Source of the DNA: Paraglaciecola arctica
Lineage (GTDB): Bacteria > Pseudomonadota > Gammaproteobacteria > Enterobacterales > Alteromonadaceae
DNA: 21,055 nt
Assembly: GCA_003232445.1 (NCBI GenBank)
Contig: QIJM01000194.1
Span: 1-21,055 of the forward strand
Direction: 5' to 3'
Position numbers and translations under genes: made by a program. The notes under the pieces were generated by a model. That model made no database searches. It was not told the origin of the DNA and saw only the letters and a program-made list of their open reading frames with translations. Below, piece by piece: positions 1-8,973 of the stretch (position 1 is its first letter; the number at the start of each line of letters is the position of its first letter).

Positions 1-297
1 CTGCGGAAAACAATATAAGGTTAATGGCCAACGGGAAAAACACGAAGCGTTTCAAACCTTTGGTGGTAATTAATCTAAAACCTTGAAAAAAGTAATCCAT
101 ATTACACCTGTATTGCTGATTGTTTTTGACGTCTAAATCGAATGAAAAAACAACCGTTTTTCTAAAAATCATGCTAGGCAGTATACGTAACTAGAGCGAC
201 GGGTCAAAACGTCAATTGTTACACTTGATAACTTTTGGTACATTCAATCTTTGAAACACAAAAATAATAACAATTTTCGGAATAATTCCATCTTTAT
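1..297. other. Left-edge intergenic stretch upstream of smc
   Basis: This stretch holds no complete gene. Two plus-strand frames are open at the left edge: one ends with TAA at 71-73 and the other with TGA at 84-86. Either could be the last 20-odd codons of an upstream gene, but neither tail is recognisable and I cannot choose between them. The rest is AT-rich. A weak hairpin made of A and T runs lies near 141-162. A promoter-like pair for smc is listed separately. Nothing else stands out. Confidence 0.5.
216..244 (+). promoter_or_regulatory. Putative smc promoter
   Basis: TTGTTA at 216-221 and TACATT at 239-244 are separated by exactly 17 bp and resemble sigma70 -35 and -10 elements, with 4 of 6 matches each. 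They lie about 54 bp upstream of the smc start. The region is AT-rich, so chance matches are likely and the call is tentative. Confidence 0.3.
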
Positions 298-3200
298 ATG
301 CGCTTAAAAAAAATAAAGTTGGCTGGGTTTAAGTCCTTCGTTGACCCAACCACTATCCCTTTTCCAGATGATATGACTGCGGTTGTCGGGCCTAATGGCT
401 GTGGCAAATCCAACGTGATTGATGCTGTGCGCTGGGTGTTAGGTGAAAGCTCTGCTAAAAATCTGCGTGGCGATTCCATGACAGACGTTATTTTTAATGG
501 TTCAACAGTGCGTAAGCCTGTTTCGCAGTGCAGCGTTGAATTAGTGTTTGATAACTCATCAGGGCGTATTCAAGGTGAATATGCAGGTTACAACGAGTTG
601 TCGGTTAAACGTATTGTGACCAAAGAATCTCAATCAAGTTATTTACTAAACAACACTAAGTGTCGCCGCCGCGACGTGACTGATTTGTTTTTAGGTACTG
701 GTTTAGGCCCGCGTAGCTATGCGATTATCGAACAGGGTATGATTTCCCGTTTGATTGAGTCTAAGCCTCAGGAATTAAGAGTATTCATCGAAGAGGCAGC
801 TGGCGTATCAAAATATAAAGAGCGGCGCCGAGAAACCGAAACCCGTATTCGGCATACCAAAGAAAACTTAGAACGCCTAGAAGACGTGCGCGGTGAATTA
901 GGCCAGCAATTAGAAAAGCTGCAACGCCAAGCTATTGCGGCTAAACGTTATAAAGAGCTCAAACAAAGTGAGCGTCGCTATAAAGCTGAATTAGCGGCTA
1001 TTCGCTGGTTACAGCACAGTAAAAAAATCGACACCCTAGAATCAGATATCGCTCAGAAAGACACAGATATCGAAGCTTACGTGGCCACTCAGCGTAATGA
1101 AGAAAAAGACATTACTGAATTTAAGCAACAGCAACAAGATTTTAAGCAACAATTAAGCGATATTCAGCAACAGGTGTTTCGAGTAAGCACCGATATTACT
1201 CGTATTGAACAGAATCAAATTCATAGCAAACAAAGACGCCAGAAAATCGAGCAAGAGTCCAACGCCTTGCAAGGTGCTATTACCGATAACGAGAGTCATC
1301 ACCAGAAAAACCTTGAAAAAATTGACGAATTATCGGAGCAGCTAACATTAGCCGAGCCTGAAAAACAATTATCTGAAGATCAGGTAGAGCAAGCACAAAG
1401 CGCATTGCTTGAAGCAGAAGAACAGTTTAACCAGCAACAACATCAATGGCGAAATCAAGAGCTAGAATTTAATCAGCGTAAACAACAAGCACAAAGTTGT
1501 CATGGCAAAATTCAGTCTTTGATGTCTATGCAAATGCGTACACAGCAGCGTATCGGCGAGCTTAAAGATGAATTAGGCGAAGTGTTATATGATGAGTTGG
1601 CTTTACAAATAGATGCTTGCCAAGAAGAAATACTGATACTCGAAGAGCAGTCTGAGCACAGCGCTGAAAATGCACAGCAGACTCTGTCTACACAGGAAAG
1701 TACGCAACTCAATCTGAAACAAACCGAGCAAAATCAAATGAAGGTAAGAGGAGAGCTACAAAGCCTCGAGGCCCAGCTGGCAGCATTAAATGCTCTGCAA
1801 CAAACCAGTGATCTTGATAAAACCTCACAAGAATTTATTCAAAATCATCAGCTGAGTAGTCAGTCTTGGTGGCAAACCTTAGATATTCAAAATGGCTGGG
1901 AAGAGGCATTCGAAACGATTACTCAGCAATGGCAAAGTGCTATTGTGCTGCCTGAAAACACTAGCCAGAGCAAATTAGTTGAGTTGTCTGGTTCAGCTTG
2001 GTTGTTTCAAGATAGCTACACCGATAACTGCACAGCTACAATACCTGATAAAAGCATTGCGACTAAACTCAACAACCATGCTGTGCCAAGCTGGTTAACA
2101 CCTATTATGTATGCTACCGACCTTGAACAAGGGCTGGGGATGTTAGCTAATTTGGATAGTTATCAAAGTGTAGTGACCCAAGATGGTTATTGGCTAGGGC
2201 AGGGCTGGATGATAGTCGGTAGTGCTGATCAGCAAACCGGTTTGTTAAAACGCGCCAGCCAGATTAAACAACTTGAAAGTCAACTTGCACTTGCTAATAG
2301 TCATGTGTCAGATGCAGATTCAGCGGTAAGTGATGCTGAAGATAAACGGGTTGTTGCTAAACAAAGTGCTGAAACTGGCAAACAGCAATTTGAACATTTG
2401 AAACTCAATTTGCAGCAAGCAAAGAACCAAGCGCAATTACTGACACAACAGCAACAACAAAATATGGGTCGCAATACACGTCTGTTACAAGAGTTGCAGC
2501 GCCAACAAGATACCTCAGAACAAGAACAACAGCAGCTTGAAGAGTTATCGCTGCAAGCCGAAGAGCTCGAACAAGCAGTAGAAATTTTACACAATCAGCA
2601 ACGTGAATTTGAGCAAAACCGAGAGCAGCAACAGCAAAAAGTCTCTGATAATCGCATTCAGCTAGAATCGACTAAAAATAAGTTACATCAATTGGCTTTG
2701 CATTTACAAAGTGTGCAAAGTCAATATCAAGGGTTAACCGTCAATCAGCAGCGTGAAGTACAACTACTCCATAATATGCAGGAAAAGTTAGGTTTATTAA
2801 AAGCCGAGTTTGCTGAACTTGCCATGCCTCTTGAAGACCAACAACAGTCGTTACAACAGTTGTTACAACAAAAAGCGACTTTAGATATTCAGCAACAAGA
2901 GTTGAATGGCAAATTGGCAGCAATAGACGAAAAACTATCAGTGGCAGAAAAAGGTCAAAAAGGTGTCACTGACAAAATTCAGGCGATACTCAGTGAATTA
3001 CAGAGCATTAAACTTGAATGTGAAGGATATCGCGTTAGAGCCAACGGTGTATTAGAACAACTGCAAGAGATGCAGCAAAACCTTAAATCGGTGTTAGATA
3101 CGTTACCCGAAGACGCAGATGAAAAAAGCTGGCAAAACCTATTAGATAAAACCATCGCGTCGGTGGCTAGGCTGGGTGCAGTTAACCTTGCAGCGGTTGA

Positions 3201-3786
3201 AGAATACGATGTTCAGGCTGAACGTAAACAACACCTTGATGATCAAAATGATGATTTAGTGTCTGCTCTAGATATTCTAGAACAAGCCATTCGTAAGATT
3301 GATAAAGAAACCCGTTCACGTTTTAAAGAAACCTTTGATCAAGTTAACGAAGAGCTAAAATTGTTATTCCCTAAAGTATTTGGTGGTGGAATGGCTTATC
3401 TTGAACTAACCGACGATGACTTACTCGAAACAGGTGTGACTATTATGGCCAGACCACCGGGTAAGAAAAATAGCACTATTCATTTACTTTCTGGTGGTGA
3501 AAAAGCGCTGACCGCTTTATCATTGGTGTTTGCTATTTTTAGGTTGAATCCAGCACCGTTTTGTTTGTTAGATGAAGTTGATGCACCGCTAGATGATGCT
3601 AATGTGGTTCGTTTTTGTAATTTGGTGTCTGAAATGTCGAAAACAGTGCAGTTTATTTTTATTACGCACAATAAGATAGCCATGGAAATGGCGACACATC
3701 TAACCGGTGTGACAATGGCTGAGCCAGGTGTGTCACGTATGGTTGCTGTAGATGTTGATGAAGCTGTGGCGATTGCGCAGGCCTAA
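298..3786 (+). CDS. smc: Chromosome segregation protein SMC
   Basis: This is a full-length (1162 aa) SMC ATPase, which in the cytoplasm forms a ring-shaped condensin-like complex, normally with ScpA and ScpB, and organises sister chromosomes. The N-terminal head carries the Walker A motif GPNGCGKS at residues 31-38. Coiled coil runs from about 170 to 500 and again from about 650 to 1000, flanking a globular hinge at about 520-650. The C-terminal head has the signature LSGGEK at 1064-1069 and Walker B ending LLDEVD at 1090-1095, with catalytic E1093. The coils are strikingly glutamine-rich. The start at 298 gives the canonical MRLKKIKLAGFKSF opening, although the ribosome site before it is poor. 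zipA and ligA follow on the same strand. Enterobacteria use MukB instead, so an SMC here fits an Alteromonadales-like host. Neither scpA nor scpB is in the window. Confidence 0.96.
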   Translation: MRLKKIKLAGFKSFVDPTTIPFPDDMTAVVGPNGCGKSNVIDAVRWVLGESSAKNLRGDSMTDVIFNGSTVRKPVSQCSVELVFDNSSGRIQGEYAGYNELSVKRIVTKESQSSYLLNNTKCRRRDVTDLFLGTGLGPRSYAIIEQGMISRLIESKPQELRVFIEEAAGVSKYKERRRETETRIRHTKENLERLEDVRGELGQQLEKLQRQAIAAKRYKELKQSERRYKAELAAIRWLQHSKKIDTLESDIAQKDTDIEAYVATQRNEEKDITEFKQQQQDFKQQLSDIQQQVFRVSTDITRIEQNQIHSKQRRQKIEQESNALQGAITDNESHHQKNLEKIDELSEQLTLAEPEKQLSEDQVEQAQSALLEAEEQFNQQQHQWRNQELEFNQRKQQAQSCHGKIQSLMSMQMRTQQRIGELKDELGEVLYDELALQIDACQEEILILEEQSEHSAENAQQTLSTQESTQLNLKQTEQNQMKVRGELQSLEAQLAALNALQQTSDLDKTSQEFIQNHQLSSQSWWQTLDIQNGWEEAFETITQQWQSAIVLPENTSQSKLVELSGSAWLFQDSYTDNCTATIPDKSIATKLNNHAVPSWLTPIMYATDLEQGLGMLANLDSYQSVVTQDGYWLGQGWMIVGSADQQTGLLKRASQIKQLESQLALANSHVSDADSAVSDAEDKRVVAKQSAETGKQQFEHLKLNLQQAKNQAQLLTQQQQQNMGRNTRLLQELQRQQDTSEQEQQQLEELSLQAEELEQAVEILHNQQREFEQNREQQQQKVSDNRIQLESTKNKLHQLALHLQSVQSQYQGLTVNQQREVQLLHNMQEKLGLLKAEFAELAMPLEDQQQSLQQLLQQKATLDIQQQELNGKLAAIDEKLSVAEKGQKGVTDKIQAILSELQSIKLECEGYRVRANGVLEQLQEMQQNLKSVLDTLPEDADEKSWQNLLDKTIASVARLGAVNLAAVEEYDVQAERKQHLDDQNDDLVSALDILEQAIRKIDKETRSRFKETFDQVNEELKLLFPKVFGGGMAYLELTDDDLLETGVTIMARPPGKKNSTIHLLSGGEKALTALSLVFAIFRLNPAPFCLLDEVDAPLDDANVVRFCNLVSEMSKTVQFIFITHNKIAMEMATHLTGVTMAEPGVSRMVAVDVDEAVAIAQA

Positions 3787-3840
3787 GCACAAAATACATT
3801 ACCCCTTTTAATGAATAATAAAGAAGTACGAGTAAGTTAA

Positions 3841-5223
3841 ATGGAATCAGATGGTTTACGTTGGTTGTTATTAATTGTAGGTAGTTTGGTGATTGTTGGT
3901 TTTACCGTCCACGGTATTTGGCTCTCCCGAAAAAATAGCGAAAAGAAAGCAAACGCGAGCAAACACAAAAAAGACCAAGAGTATCAGCCTTCCGGTTGGC
4001 AGTCTGACGCGGATAGTTTTGATGAGGTGGAAAATAGTGTGAACGACGGCCTTGTTGAAGATTTGGACATCAAATTCGATATCGGGATGGATGAGGTCAC
4101 AGCTGATTTAGCTAACGTTAGGTCAACAAAAAATGAATTTGATGATTTGGGTGTAGGCGCAGTACGAGTTGTGTCTAGCGAACCGAAAAAGGAGGTTGAT
4201 ACTGACGCAGAACACATTCTCACAACAAACATTCAAGCACAGCCAGAAGCCTCACCCAGCAAAATTTATGCGTCTGTAGTGACGCAACCTAAACCTGAAT
4301 ATGCCGCTCAATATAGCTCTTTAGCAGCAGAAACCGTGGCTATTTCACAGCAAGAAAGAGCCACATCAAACAATAGTAATGAAGCGCAAAAAGTGGTTGC
4401 ACAGCAGTTTACTGGGACTTCTAATAACGCATTTAGCTCAAGCGATAATTACCAAGCCCCCGAGCCACCCCCATTTTTATTAAAAAAGGAAGCGCCAGAG
4501 ACAGAGAGTGCTGGCGACTCAAGTATTGCAGCCAAAGAGCCAACTAAGGGTAATCCGTCGGCTGCCGCTGAGCAAAAAGAAGCCGTGGAAAAACCTCATG
4601 CTACCTTGGCAGAAAAACTCAGTTTGTCTGAACAAGCGCGTAATTTAGTCAAGCGTAAAAAGGCTAATTCAGTTAGAAAACGTCGCGAGCCTAAGATTGC
4701 TGATGATCAAATGCGTATCGATTTTGATGACCAATCTACGGATAAACCAGAGTCTAAAGAGGAACTAAAAGCTAAGCCCGCCCATCCAGAACAACAGCCA
4801 GAGCAACCGCAAGAGGTGTTAGTGCTGAATGTTAAGTCGGCAGATGATAACCCTATTCCCGGTTCTGCTTTGTTACCTATGTTGCTTACTTTGGGCTTCA
4901 AATTTGGCGACCAAGATATTTTTCACCGGCATGTTAATTCCAACGGTAAAGGACCCGTGTTGTTTAGCCTAGCCAACATGTTTAAGCCGGGTAATTTTGA
5001 TATTGATAACTTGGAAAACTTTACCACTGGGGGCATTTCGTTATTTATGATCTTGCCGATTGAAGGTGAACCTCATCAAGTGTTTAACATGATGCACAAT
5101 GCAGCCCGCAAGATTGCTGATGAATTTTCAGCACAAATATATGATGGCAGACGTACGTTATTGACCAAACAGAGTTTGCAGCAATACGTAGAAAAAATTC
5201 GAGAATTTGAACGTCAGCGTTGA
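3841..5223 (+). CDS. zipA: Cell division protein ZipA
   Basis: ZipA tethers FtsZ polymers to the inner membrane early in division. The 460-aa product has the expected layout: one N-terminal membrane span at about residues 6-28, then a basic and strongly acidic stretch. A long low-complexity linker rich in Pro, Gln, Ala, Glu and Lys follows to about residue 320, and the FtsZ-binding ZipA C-terminal domain spans about 325-460. That domain includes the GGISLFMILP strand typical of the family. It is longer than the E. coli protein (about 330 aa) because of the linker, which varies in length across the family. It starts 54 bp after the smc stop with no terminator between, so smc and zipA are probably co-transcribed. 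A hairpin follows it before ligA. Confidence 0.93.
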   Translation: MESDGLRWLLLIVGSLVIVGFTVHGIWLSRKNSEKKANASKHKKDQEYQPSGWQSDADSFDEVENSVNDGLVEDLDIKFDIGMDEVTADLANVRSTKNEFDDLGVGAVRVVSSEPKKEVDTDAEHILTTNIQAQPEASPSKIYASVVTQPKPEYAAQYSSLAAETVAISQQERATSNNSNEAQKVVAQQFTGTSNNAFSSSDNYQAPEPPPFLLKKEAPETESAGDSSIAAKEPTKGNPSAAAEQKEAVEKPHATLAEKLSLSEQARNLVKRKKANSVRKRREPKIADDQMRIDFDDQSTDKPESKEELKAKPAHPEQQPEQPQEVLVLNVKSADDNPIPGSALLPMLLTLGFKFGDQDIFHRHVNSNGKGPVLFSLANMFKPGNFDIDNLENFTTGGISLFMILPIEGEPHQVFNMMHNAARKIADEFSAQIYDGRRTLLTKQSLQQYVEKIREFERQR

Positions 5224-5253
5224 TTAAGAGGCTGATCTACTCCACACAATTAT

Positions 5254-5298
5254 TTTGCTCTTGGATGACGATCCGGGGCAAAGCTCAATTTTCTTTTT
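5254..5298 (+). terminator. Terminator-like hairpin between zipA and ligA
   Basis: Bases 5254-5266 pair with 5271-5282 around a GACG tetraloop. The stem has 12 pairs, two of them G-U, with one bulged T. A T-rich run (TTTTCTTTTT, 5289-5298) follows after about six bases. This resembles an intrinsic terminator or attenuator downstream of zipA, though the gap before the T run is longer than in strong terminators. If it works, ligA depends on read-through or on its own promoter. Confidence 0.5.
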
Positions 5299-5313
5299 CA
5301 ATGGAATGCTTTT

Positions 5314-7347
5314 ATGGCAGCCTCGCAAGATATGACTAACCAACTCGCTTCACTTAAAACCCGCATCACAGAATATAACTATCAATATTATGTGTTAGAT
5401 AATCCTAGTGTGCCCGATGCCGAATACGACAGGCAGATGAAAGCGTTACAGGCAATTGAACAACAATACCCAGAATTATTGACCGACGATTCACCAAGCC
5501 AAAAAGTAGGCGACATGCCACTACCTGAATTTAAACAGGTGACGCATGAGGTGCCAATGTTGTCCTTGGATAACGCTTTTGACAAAGCGTCATTTTTAGC
5601 CTTTGAAAAACGTATGCAAGACAGGCTCAAGAACGATGCTGAAATTAGCTATAGCTGTGAACCTAAGTTGGATGGTCTGGCTGTCAGTTTGTTGTATGAA
5701 CACGGTAAGTTAGTACGCGGAGCTACACGTGGTGACGGCCAGGTGGGTGAAAATATTACGGCTAATGTACGTACCATTCGTAATATTCCATTAACGTTGC
5801 GTGGCGATAACTACCCAGAACGTTTAGAAGTGCGCGGCGAAGTGATCATGACCCGAGATGGTTTTGCTAAGCTGAACAAAACTCAGCTAGAGCAAGACAA
5901 GAAGGTATTCGCCAATCCCCGCAACGCTGCGGCTGGCAGCTTACGTCAATTGGATCCGCGTATTACCGCTAAGCGCCCTCTGTTGTTTTTTAGTTATTCA
6001 TTAGGTTTAGTCGAAAACGAACAACATCCATTGGCCGATAGTCACTCAGCCAGATTAAAACAGTTAAGTGATTGGGGTTTACCTTTAAGTAAGGAGTTAC
6101 AAGTCGCCCAAGGAGCGGAAGCTTGTTTGGATTATTATCAGCATTTAGGTGAAATTCGCGACTCGCTTAATTATGATATTGATGGTGTTGTTTTCAAAGC
6201 CGACAACATTGATTTACAACAAGCGCTTGGTTTTGTAGCCCGAGCGCCACGTTGGGCCATTGCCCACAAATTCCCCGCGCAAGAAGAAATGACGGTGGTG
6301 CAAGATGTTGAATTTCAGGTTGGCAGAACGGGCGCTATTACTCCTGTGGCAAGACTTGAGCCCGTATTTGTCGGTGGTGTAACTGTATCTAACGCCACTT
6401 TGCATAACCAAGATGAAATTCAACGCCTTGGCTTAAAAGTGGGCGATACTGTGATTATAAGACGGGCAGGGGACGTTATTCCACAGGTGGTCTCGGTGAT
6501 TGTTGATAAACGCCCTGAAGATGCACGAGATATAGTGTTTCCAGAAACTTGCCCAAGGTGCGGTTCAGCCATCGAAAAACTCGAAGATGAAGTCGTAGCA
6601 AGATGCACTGGTGGTTTGTATTGCGTTGCCCAGCTTAAAGAATCAATGAAGCATTTTGCCTCACGCAAAGCGTTTGATATTGATGGACTCGGCGACAAAA
6701 TTATCGAACAATTAGTCGATCAAAAGTTAGTCGAAACCCCTGCAGATTTCTTCAAATTAGAGTTAGTACAAATTTCCAACCTTGAGCGTATGGGCGAAAA
6801 ATCTGCCGCTAATCTCATTCAATCCCTAGAAAAGTGTAAAAAAACGACTCTGGCTAAATTTATGTATTCGTTAGGTATTCGAGAAGTGGGCGAAGCCACT
6901 GCGGCTCACTTAGCGGCTCACTACTGTGAATTAGAAGCGATTAAACAAGCCGATATTGAAAGTTTGCAAGAAGTGAGTGACGTAGGCGCAATTGTGGCTC
7001 AGCATTTGGTCAATTTCTTTGCAGAAGAACATAACGTTGAAGTCATAAATGAGTTATTAGCGGTAGGTATTACTTGGCCAAAAATCGAGAAAATAGAAGT
7101 TGATGCATTACCACTTGCAGGCCTAACTTACGTACTAACGGGCAGCCTGCAAGAAATGGATCGCACTGAGGCTAAAGCCAAATTACAAGCCCTAGGTGCC
7201 AAAGTGGCAGGCAGTGTATCGGCTAAAACCAGTTGCGTGGTAGCGGGCGAAAAAGCCGGCTCTAAATTAACCAAAGCACAGAGCCTAGGTGTAGATATTA
7301 TGAACGAAGCGCAAATGTTAGCGTTATTTGCGGAGCATAATGAGTAA
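5314..7347 (+). CDS. ligA: NAD-dependent DNA ligase LigA
   Basis: LigA seals 3'-OH/5'-phosphate nicks using NAD+ during replication and repair. The 677-aa length matches the family (E. coli 671). The catalytic lysine lies in the KLDG motif, K118-G121. The adenylation domain extends to about residue 320 and is followed by the OB fold. A four-cysteine zinc finger uses C413, C416, C431 and C437. Helix-hairpin-helix repeats span about 445-590 and a C-terminal BRCT domain about 595-677. The start at 5314 has a GGA nine bases upstream; an internal ATG five codons in is also possible. All key residues are present, so the gene should be functional. It follows zipA by 90 bp, the usual gammaproteobacterial order, but with a hairpin in the gap. 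Its stop codon lies inside a 20-bp palindrome. Confidence 0.97.
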   Translation: MAASQDMTNQLASLKTRITEYNYQYYVLDNPSVPDAEYDRQMKALQAIEQQYPELLTDDSPSQKVGDMPLPEFKQVTHEVPMLSLDNAFDKASFLAFEKRMQDRLKNDAEISYSCEPKLDGLAVSLLYEHGKLVRGATRGDGQVGENITANVRTIRNIPLTLRGDNYPERLEVRGEVIMTRDGFAKLNKTQLEQDKKVFANPRNAAAGSLRQLDPRITAKRPLLFFSYSLGLVENEQHPLADSHSARLKQLSDWGLPLSKELQVAQGAEACLDYYQHLGEIRDSLNYDIDGVVFKADNIDLQQALGFVARAPRWAIAHKFPAQEEMTVVQDVEFQVGRTGAITPVARLEPVFVGGVTVSNATLHNQDEIQRLGLKVGDTVIIRRAGDVIPQVVSVIVDKRPEDARDIVFPETCPRCGSAIEKLEDEVVARCTGGLYCVAQLKESMKHFASRKAFDIDGLGDKIIEQLVDQKLVETPADFFKLELVQISNLERMGEKSAANLIQSLEKCKKTTLAKFMYSLGIREVGEATAAHLAAHYCELEAIKQADIESLQEVSDVGAIVAQHLVNFFAEEHNVEVINELLAVGITWPKIEKIEVDALPLAGLTYVLTGSLQEMDRTEAKAKLQALGAKVAGSVSAKTSCVVAGEKAGSKLTKAQSLGVDIMNEAQMLALFAEHNE

Positions 7348-7364
7348 TACCATATATGGTATTA
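7345..7364. repeat. Perfect 20-bp palindrome over the ligA stop codon
   Basis: TAATACCATATATGGTATTA is its own reverse complement over all 20 bases. It begins with the ligA TAA stop and ends 12 bp short of the converging DUF6488-like gene. As RNA it could form a hairpin on either strand, but no T run follows on either side. It is therefore not a classical intrinsic terminator. It could be a weak bidirectional terminator or a protein-binding dyad. Confidence 0.6.
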
Positions 7365-7376
7365 ATCCCTCAAAAG

Positions 7377-7709
7377 TTAAAATTCATTACTATGCTTAAC
7401 CTTTAAAATCTGCCCACTATTGGCTATTTGAAAGAATATTGTGTTTTCGCTGACGGTGTTTTTGGCGCTAATGATATACGAGTTTTCCAAAACATCGACG
7501 ACACTAAAGTTGCTGTCTTTTAACTCTTTCCAACTGGCATCGAGTTTTCCGACTTCAAAACCAAAATCTTTGAAGGTCAATTGTTTAGCTGATTTACTCG
7601 CAATACTTAAAGCTGTCTGGCCGCTGATGACACTATGATCGCTATGAGCCAAAGCATTGCCTTGCCCAATAAGAGCGCTCAATAACACTGCACATGCTAA
7701 AATTTTCAT
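7377..7709 (-). CDS. Small secreted DUF6488-like protein
   Basis: The 110-aa product has a clear Sec signal peptide with a likely cut after ALA near residue 22, leaving a mature N-terminus that begins HSDHS. The remainder, with TFKDFGFEVGKLDASWKEL and two later beta-rich stretches, resembles proteins filed as DUF6488, whose function is unknown. That family name is from memory. It is the last gene of the metal-efflux operon, 17 bp after the anchor protein, with an AGGA ribosome site upstream. The position and the His/Asp-rich mature N-terminus suggest a periplasmic metal-binding or metal-response accessory, which is inference. It converges on ligA. Confidence 0.75.
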   Translation of the reverse strand: MKILACAVLLSALIGQGNALAHSDHSVISGQTALSIASKSAKQLTFKDFGFEVGKLDASWKELKDSNFSVVDVLENSYIISAKNTVSENTIFFQIANSGQILKVKHSNEF

Positions 7710-7726
7710 GTTTTTCCTATTTGATT

Positions 7727-8257
7727 TTACTGTTTAAGTCCAATTACTTCATATTGCCCTTCAACGATCAATTGAATCGCAACGGGGGTGTCACTATTAT
7801 TTTTCCAATACCATCCATGAGAGCCATTAAAAGGTGACGTGAAGCTACCTTTCATTTCGCTTAACGTCGCGATTGCATAACTTTCAAAATAGCCTGTGGT
7901 GTCACCTTCAGGCTCACCGTGCAAATCAAAATAGAGCGGCTCACCATCGCTTAGCCATTCGTACGTCATTTTTTCATACTGAGCCATTTGAAATTTGTAC
8001 TCAATGCCTTTTCCTGCAGGCACAGTAACCTCAATCACCTGTTGTCCTTGTTCTGCCGTATCAGAAGTGTCAGCTTTTGGCACAACTTCATTGTCGTGGT
8101 GCGCTAATGCTGTCAAACCCAACTTATGGCCGATATGCGTGGGGTCAATGTTGTATTCTGCTGGGAGAATAAAAATAACGAATACAATCAGGGCGATTAC
8201 CGTGGCTGCTATTGTCGATTTTATTAGTGTTTTTGTGCTGACTACATGCTGTGTCAT
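7727..8257 (-). CDS. Membrane-anchored periplasmic accessory protein
   Basis: This protein of about 176 aa has one N-terminal membrane span (about residues 12-32) and a periplasmic domain. It resembles what databases loosely call 'transmembrane anchor protein', of unknown function. After the span comes a His-containing stretch (HIGHKLGLTALAHHD), then an acidic linker, then a compact beta-rich domain ending in the sequence EGQYEVIGL. Two in-frame starts exist. The ATG at 8275 has no ribosome site, while the ATG at 8257 has GAGAG seven bases upstream, so I prefer 8257. It sits between the HupE-like permease and the DUF6488-like gene in the operon. A role in periplasmic metal handling is inferred from context only. 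Confidence 0.72.
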   Translation of the reverse strand: MTQHVVSTKTLIKSTIAATVIALIVFVIFILPAEYNIDPTHIGHKLGLTALAHHDNEVVPKADTSDTAEQGQQVIEVTVPAGKGIEYKFQMAQYEKMTYEWLSDGEPLYFDLHGEPEGDTTGYFESYAIATLSEMKGSFTSPFNGSHGWYWKNNSDTPVAIQLIVEGQYEVIGLKQ

Positions 8258-8277
8258 AGTGTTTCTCTCGTTCATTG

Positions 8278-8973
8278 TTAAGATAAATAGTAACCGGTTA
8301 ATTGCAGCCCAACTAACATCATCCCGGCGCTCATTAGCATGGTGTTGGTTGTAGTAGCAAAGCGCTGGAATGAAGAAAACTTACGCCAAAAATTAATCGC
8401 AATGATAATAAACGCGAGCGCCATAAATTGGCCGAGTTCAACGCCAATGTTAAAGGCAATCATGTTCGCGACTAGACCATCTGATGCTAATTCAAATTCT
8501 TGTAGCTTTGTTGCTAAACCAAAACCATGAAACAATCCAAATATTAATACGGCTATCTTAGTACTCGGTTGTTTGCCGAATAAACGTTTAAACCCGCCTA
8601 AATTATCAAAGCCTTTGTAGATCACAGAAAAACCAATAATGGCGTCTATTAGATAAGGGTTAACCTGAATATCTCCAAGCACGCCCCAAAGCAAGGTGAT
8701 GCTATGACCAATAGTAAACATGCTCACGTAGAGCAATACATCTCGGCTTCGATATAGGAAAAATATGACGCCTACCAAGAATAATATGTGATCGTAACCG
8801 GTAAACATGTGCTTGGCACCAATGTAAATAAAGGGAATAAATTGCATCCCTGTATTTTGCTCCAAGAAAACACGAGTCTTATCGTCAACACCGTGTGCGA
8901 GTATGTCGAATGACATCCCCATTAATACAATGCCGAGCACCAATATGGCTAAGCGTAGGATATTACTGGGCAT
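8278..8973 (-). CDS. HupE/UreJ-family membrane protein (putative metal permease)
   Basis: The 231-aa protein begins with a signal-like hydrophobic segment ending in LAHG (about residue 28), followed by six or so membrane spans. It carries the conserved HupE/UreJ motifs: H55 and D61-H62 in KHMFTGYDHILF, then TIGHSITLL, then FGLFHGFGLA, then NIGVELGQ. Family members are linked to nickel, cobalt or other divalent-metal transport, and some are thought to import. The gene overlaps the end of the pump gene by 11 bp and has an AAGGA ribosome site, so the two are translationally linked. A putative permease inside an efflux operon is noteworthy. It might move metal between compartments to feed the pump, or act as a release channel. 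Substrate and direction cannot be read from the sequence. Confidence 0.85.
   Translation of the reverse strand: MPSNILRLAILVLGIVLMGMSFDILAHGVDDKTRVFLEQNTGMQFIPFIYIGAKHMFTGYDHILFLVGVIFFLYRSRDVLLYVSMFTIGHSITLLWGVLGDIQVNPYLIDAIIGFSVIYKGFDNLGGFKRLFGKQPSTKIAVLIFGLFHGFGLATKLQEFELASDGLVANMIAFNIGVELGQFMALAFIIIAINFWRKFSSFQRFATTTNTMLMSAGMMLVGLQLTGYYLS

Noticed and set aside
2301..2594. Cysteine-rich minus-strand open frame inside smc
   Set aside because: It is the complement of glutamine-rich coiled-coil codons (CAG/CAA), which read as Cys, Leu and Ser on the other strand; it is not a gene.
298..3786. MukB as an alternative identity for the SMC protein
   Set aside because: The length, the canonical SMC head motifs and the position next to zipA fit SMC; MukB is longer (about 1480 aa) and sits with mukEF.
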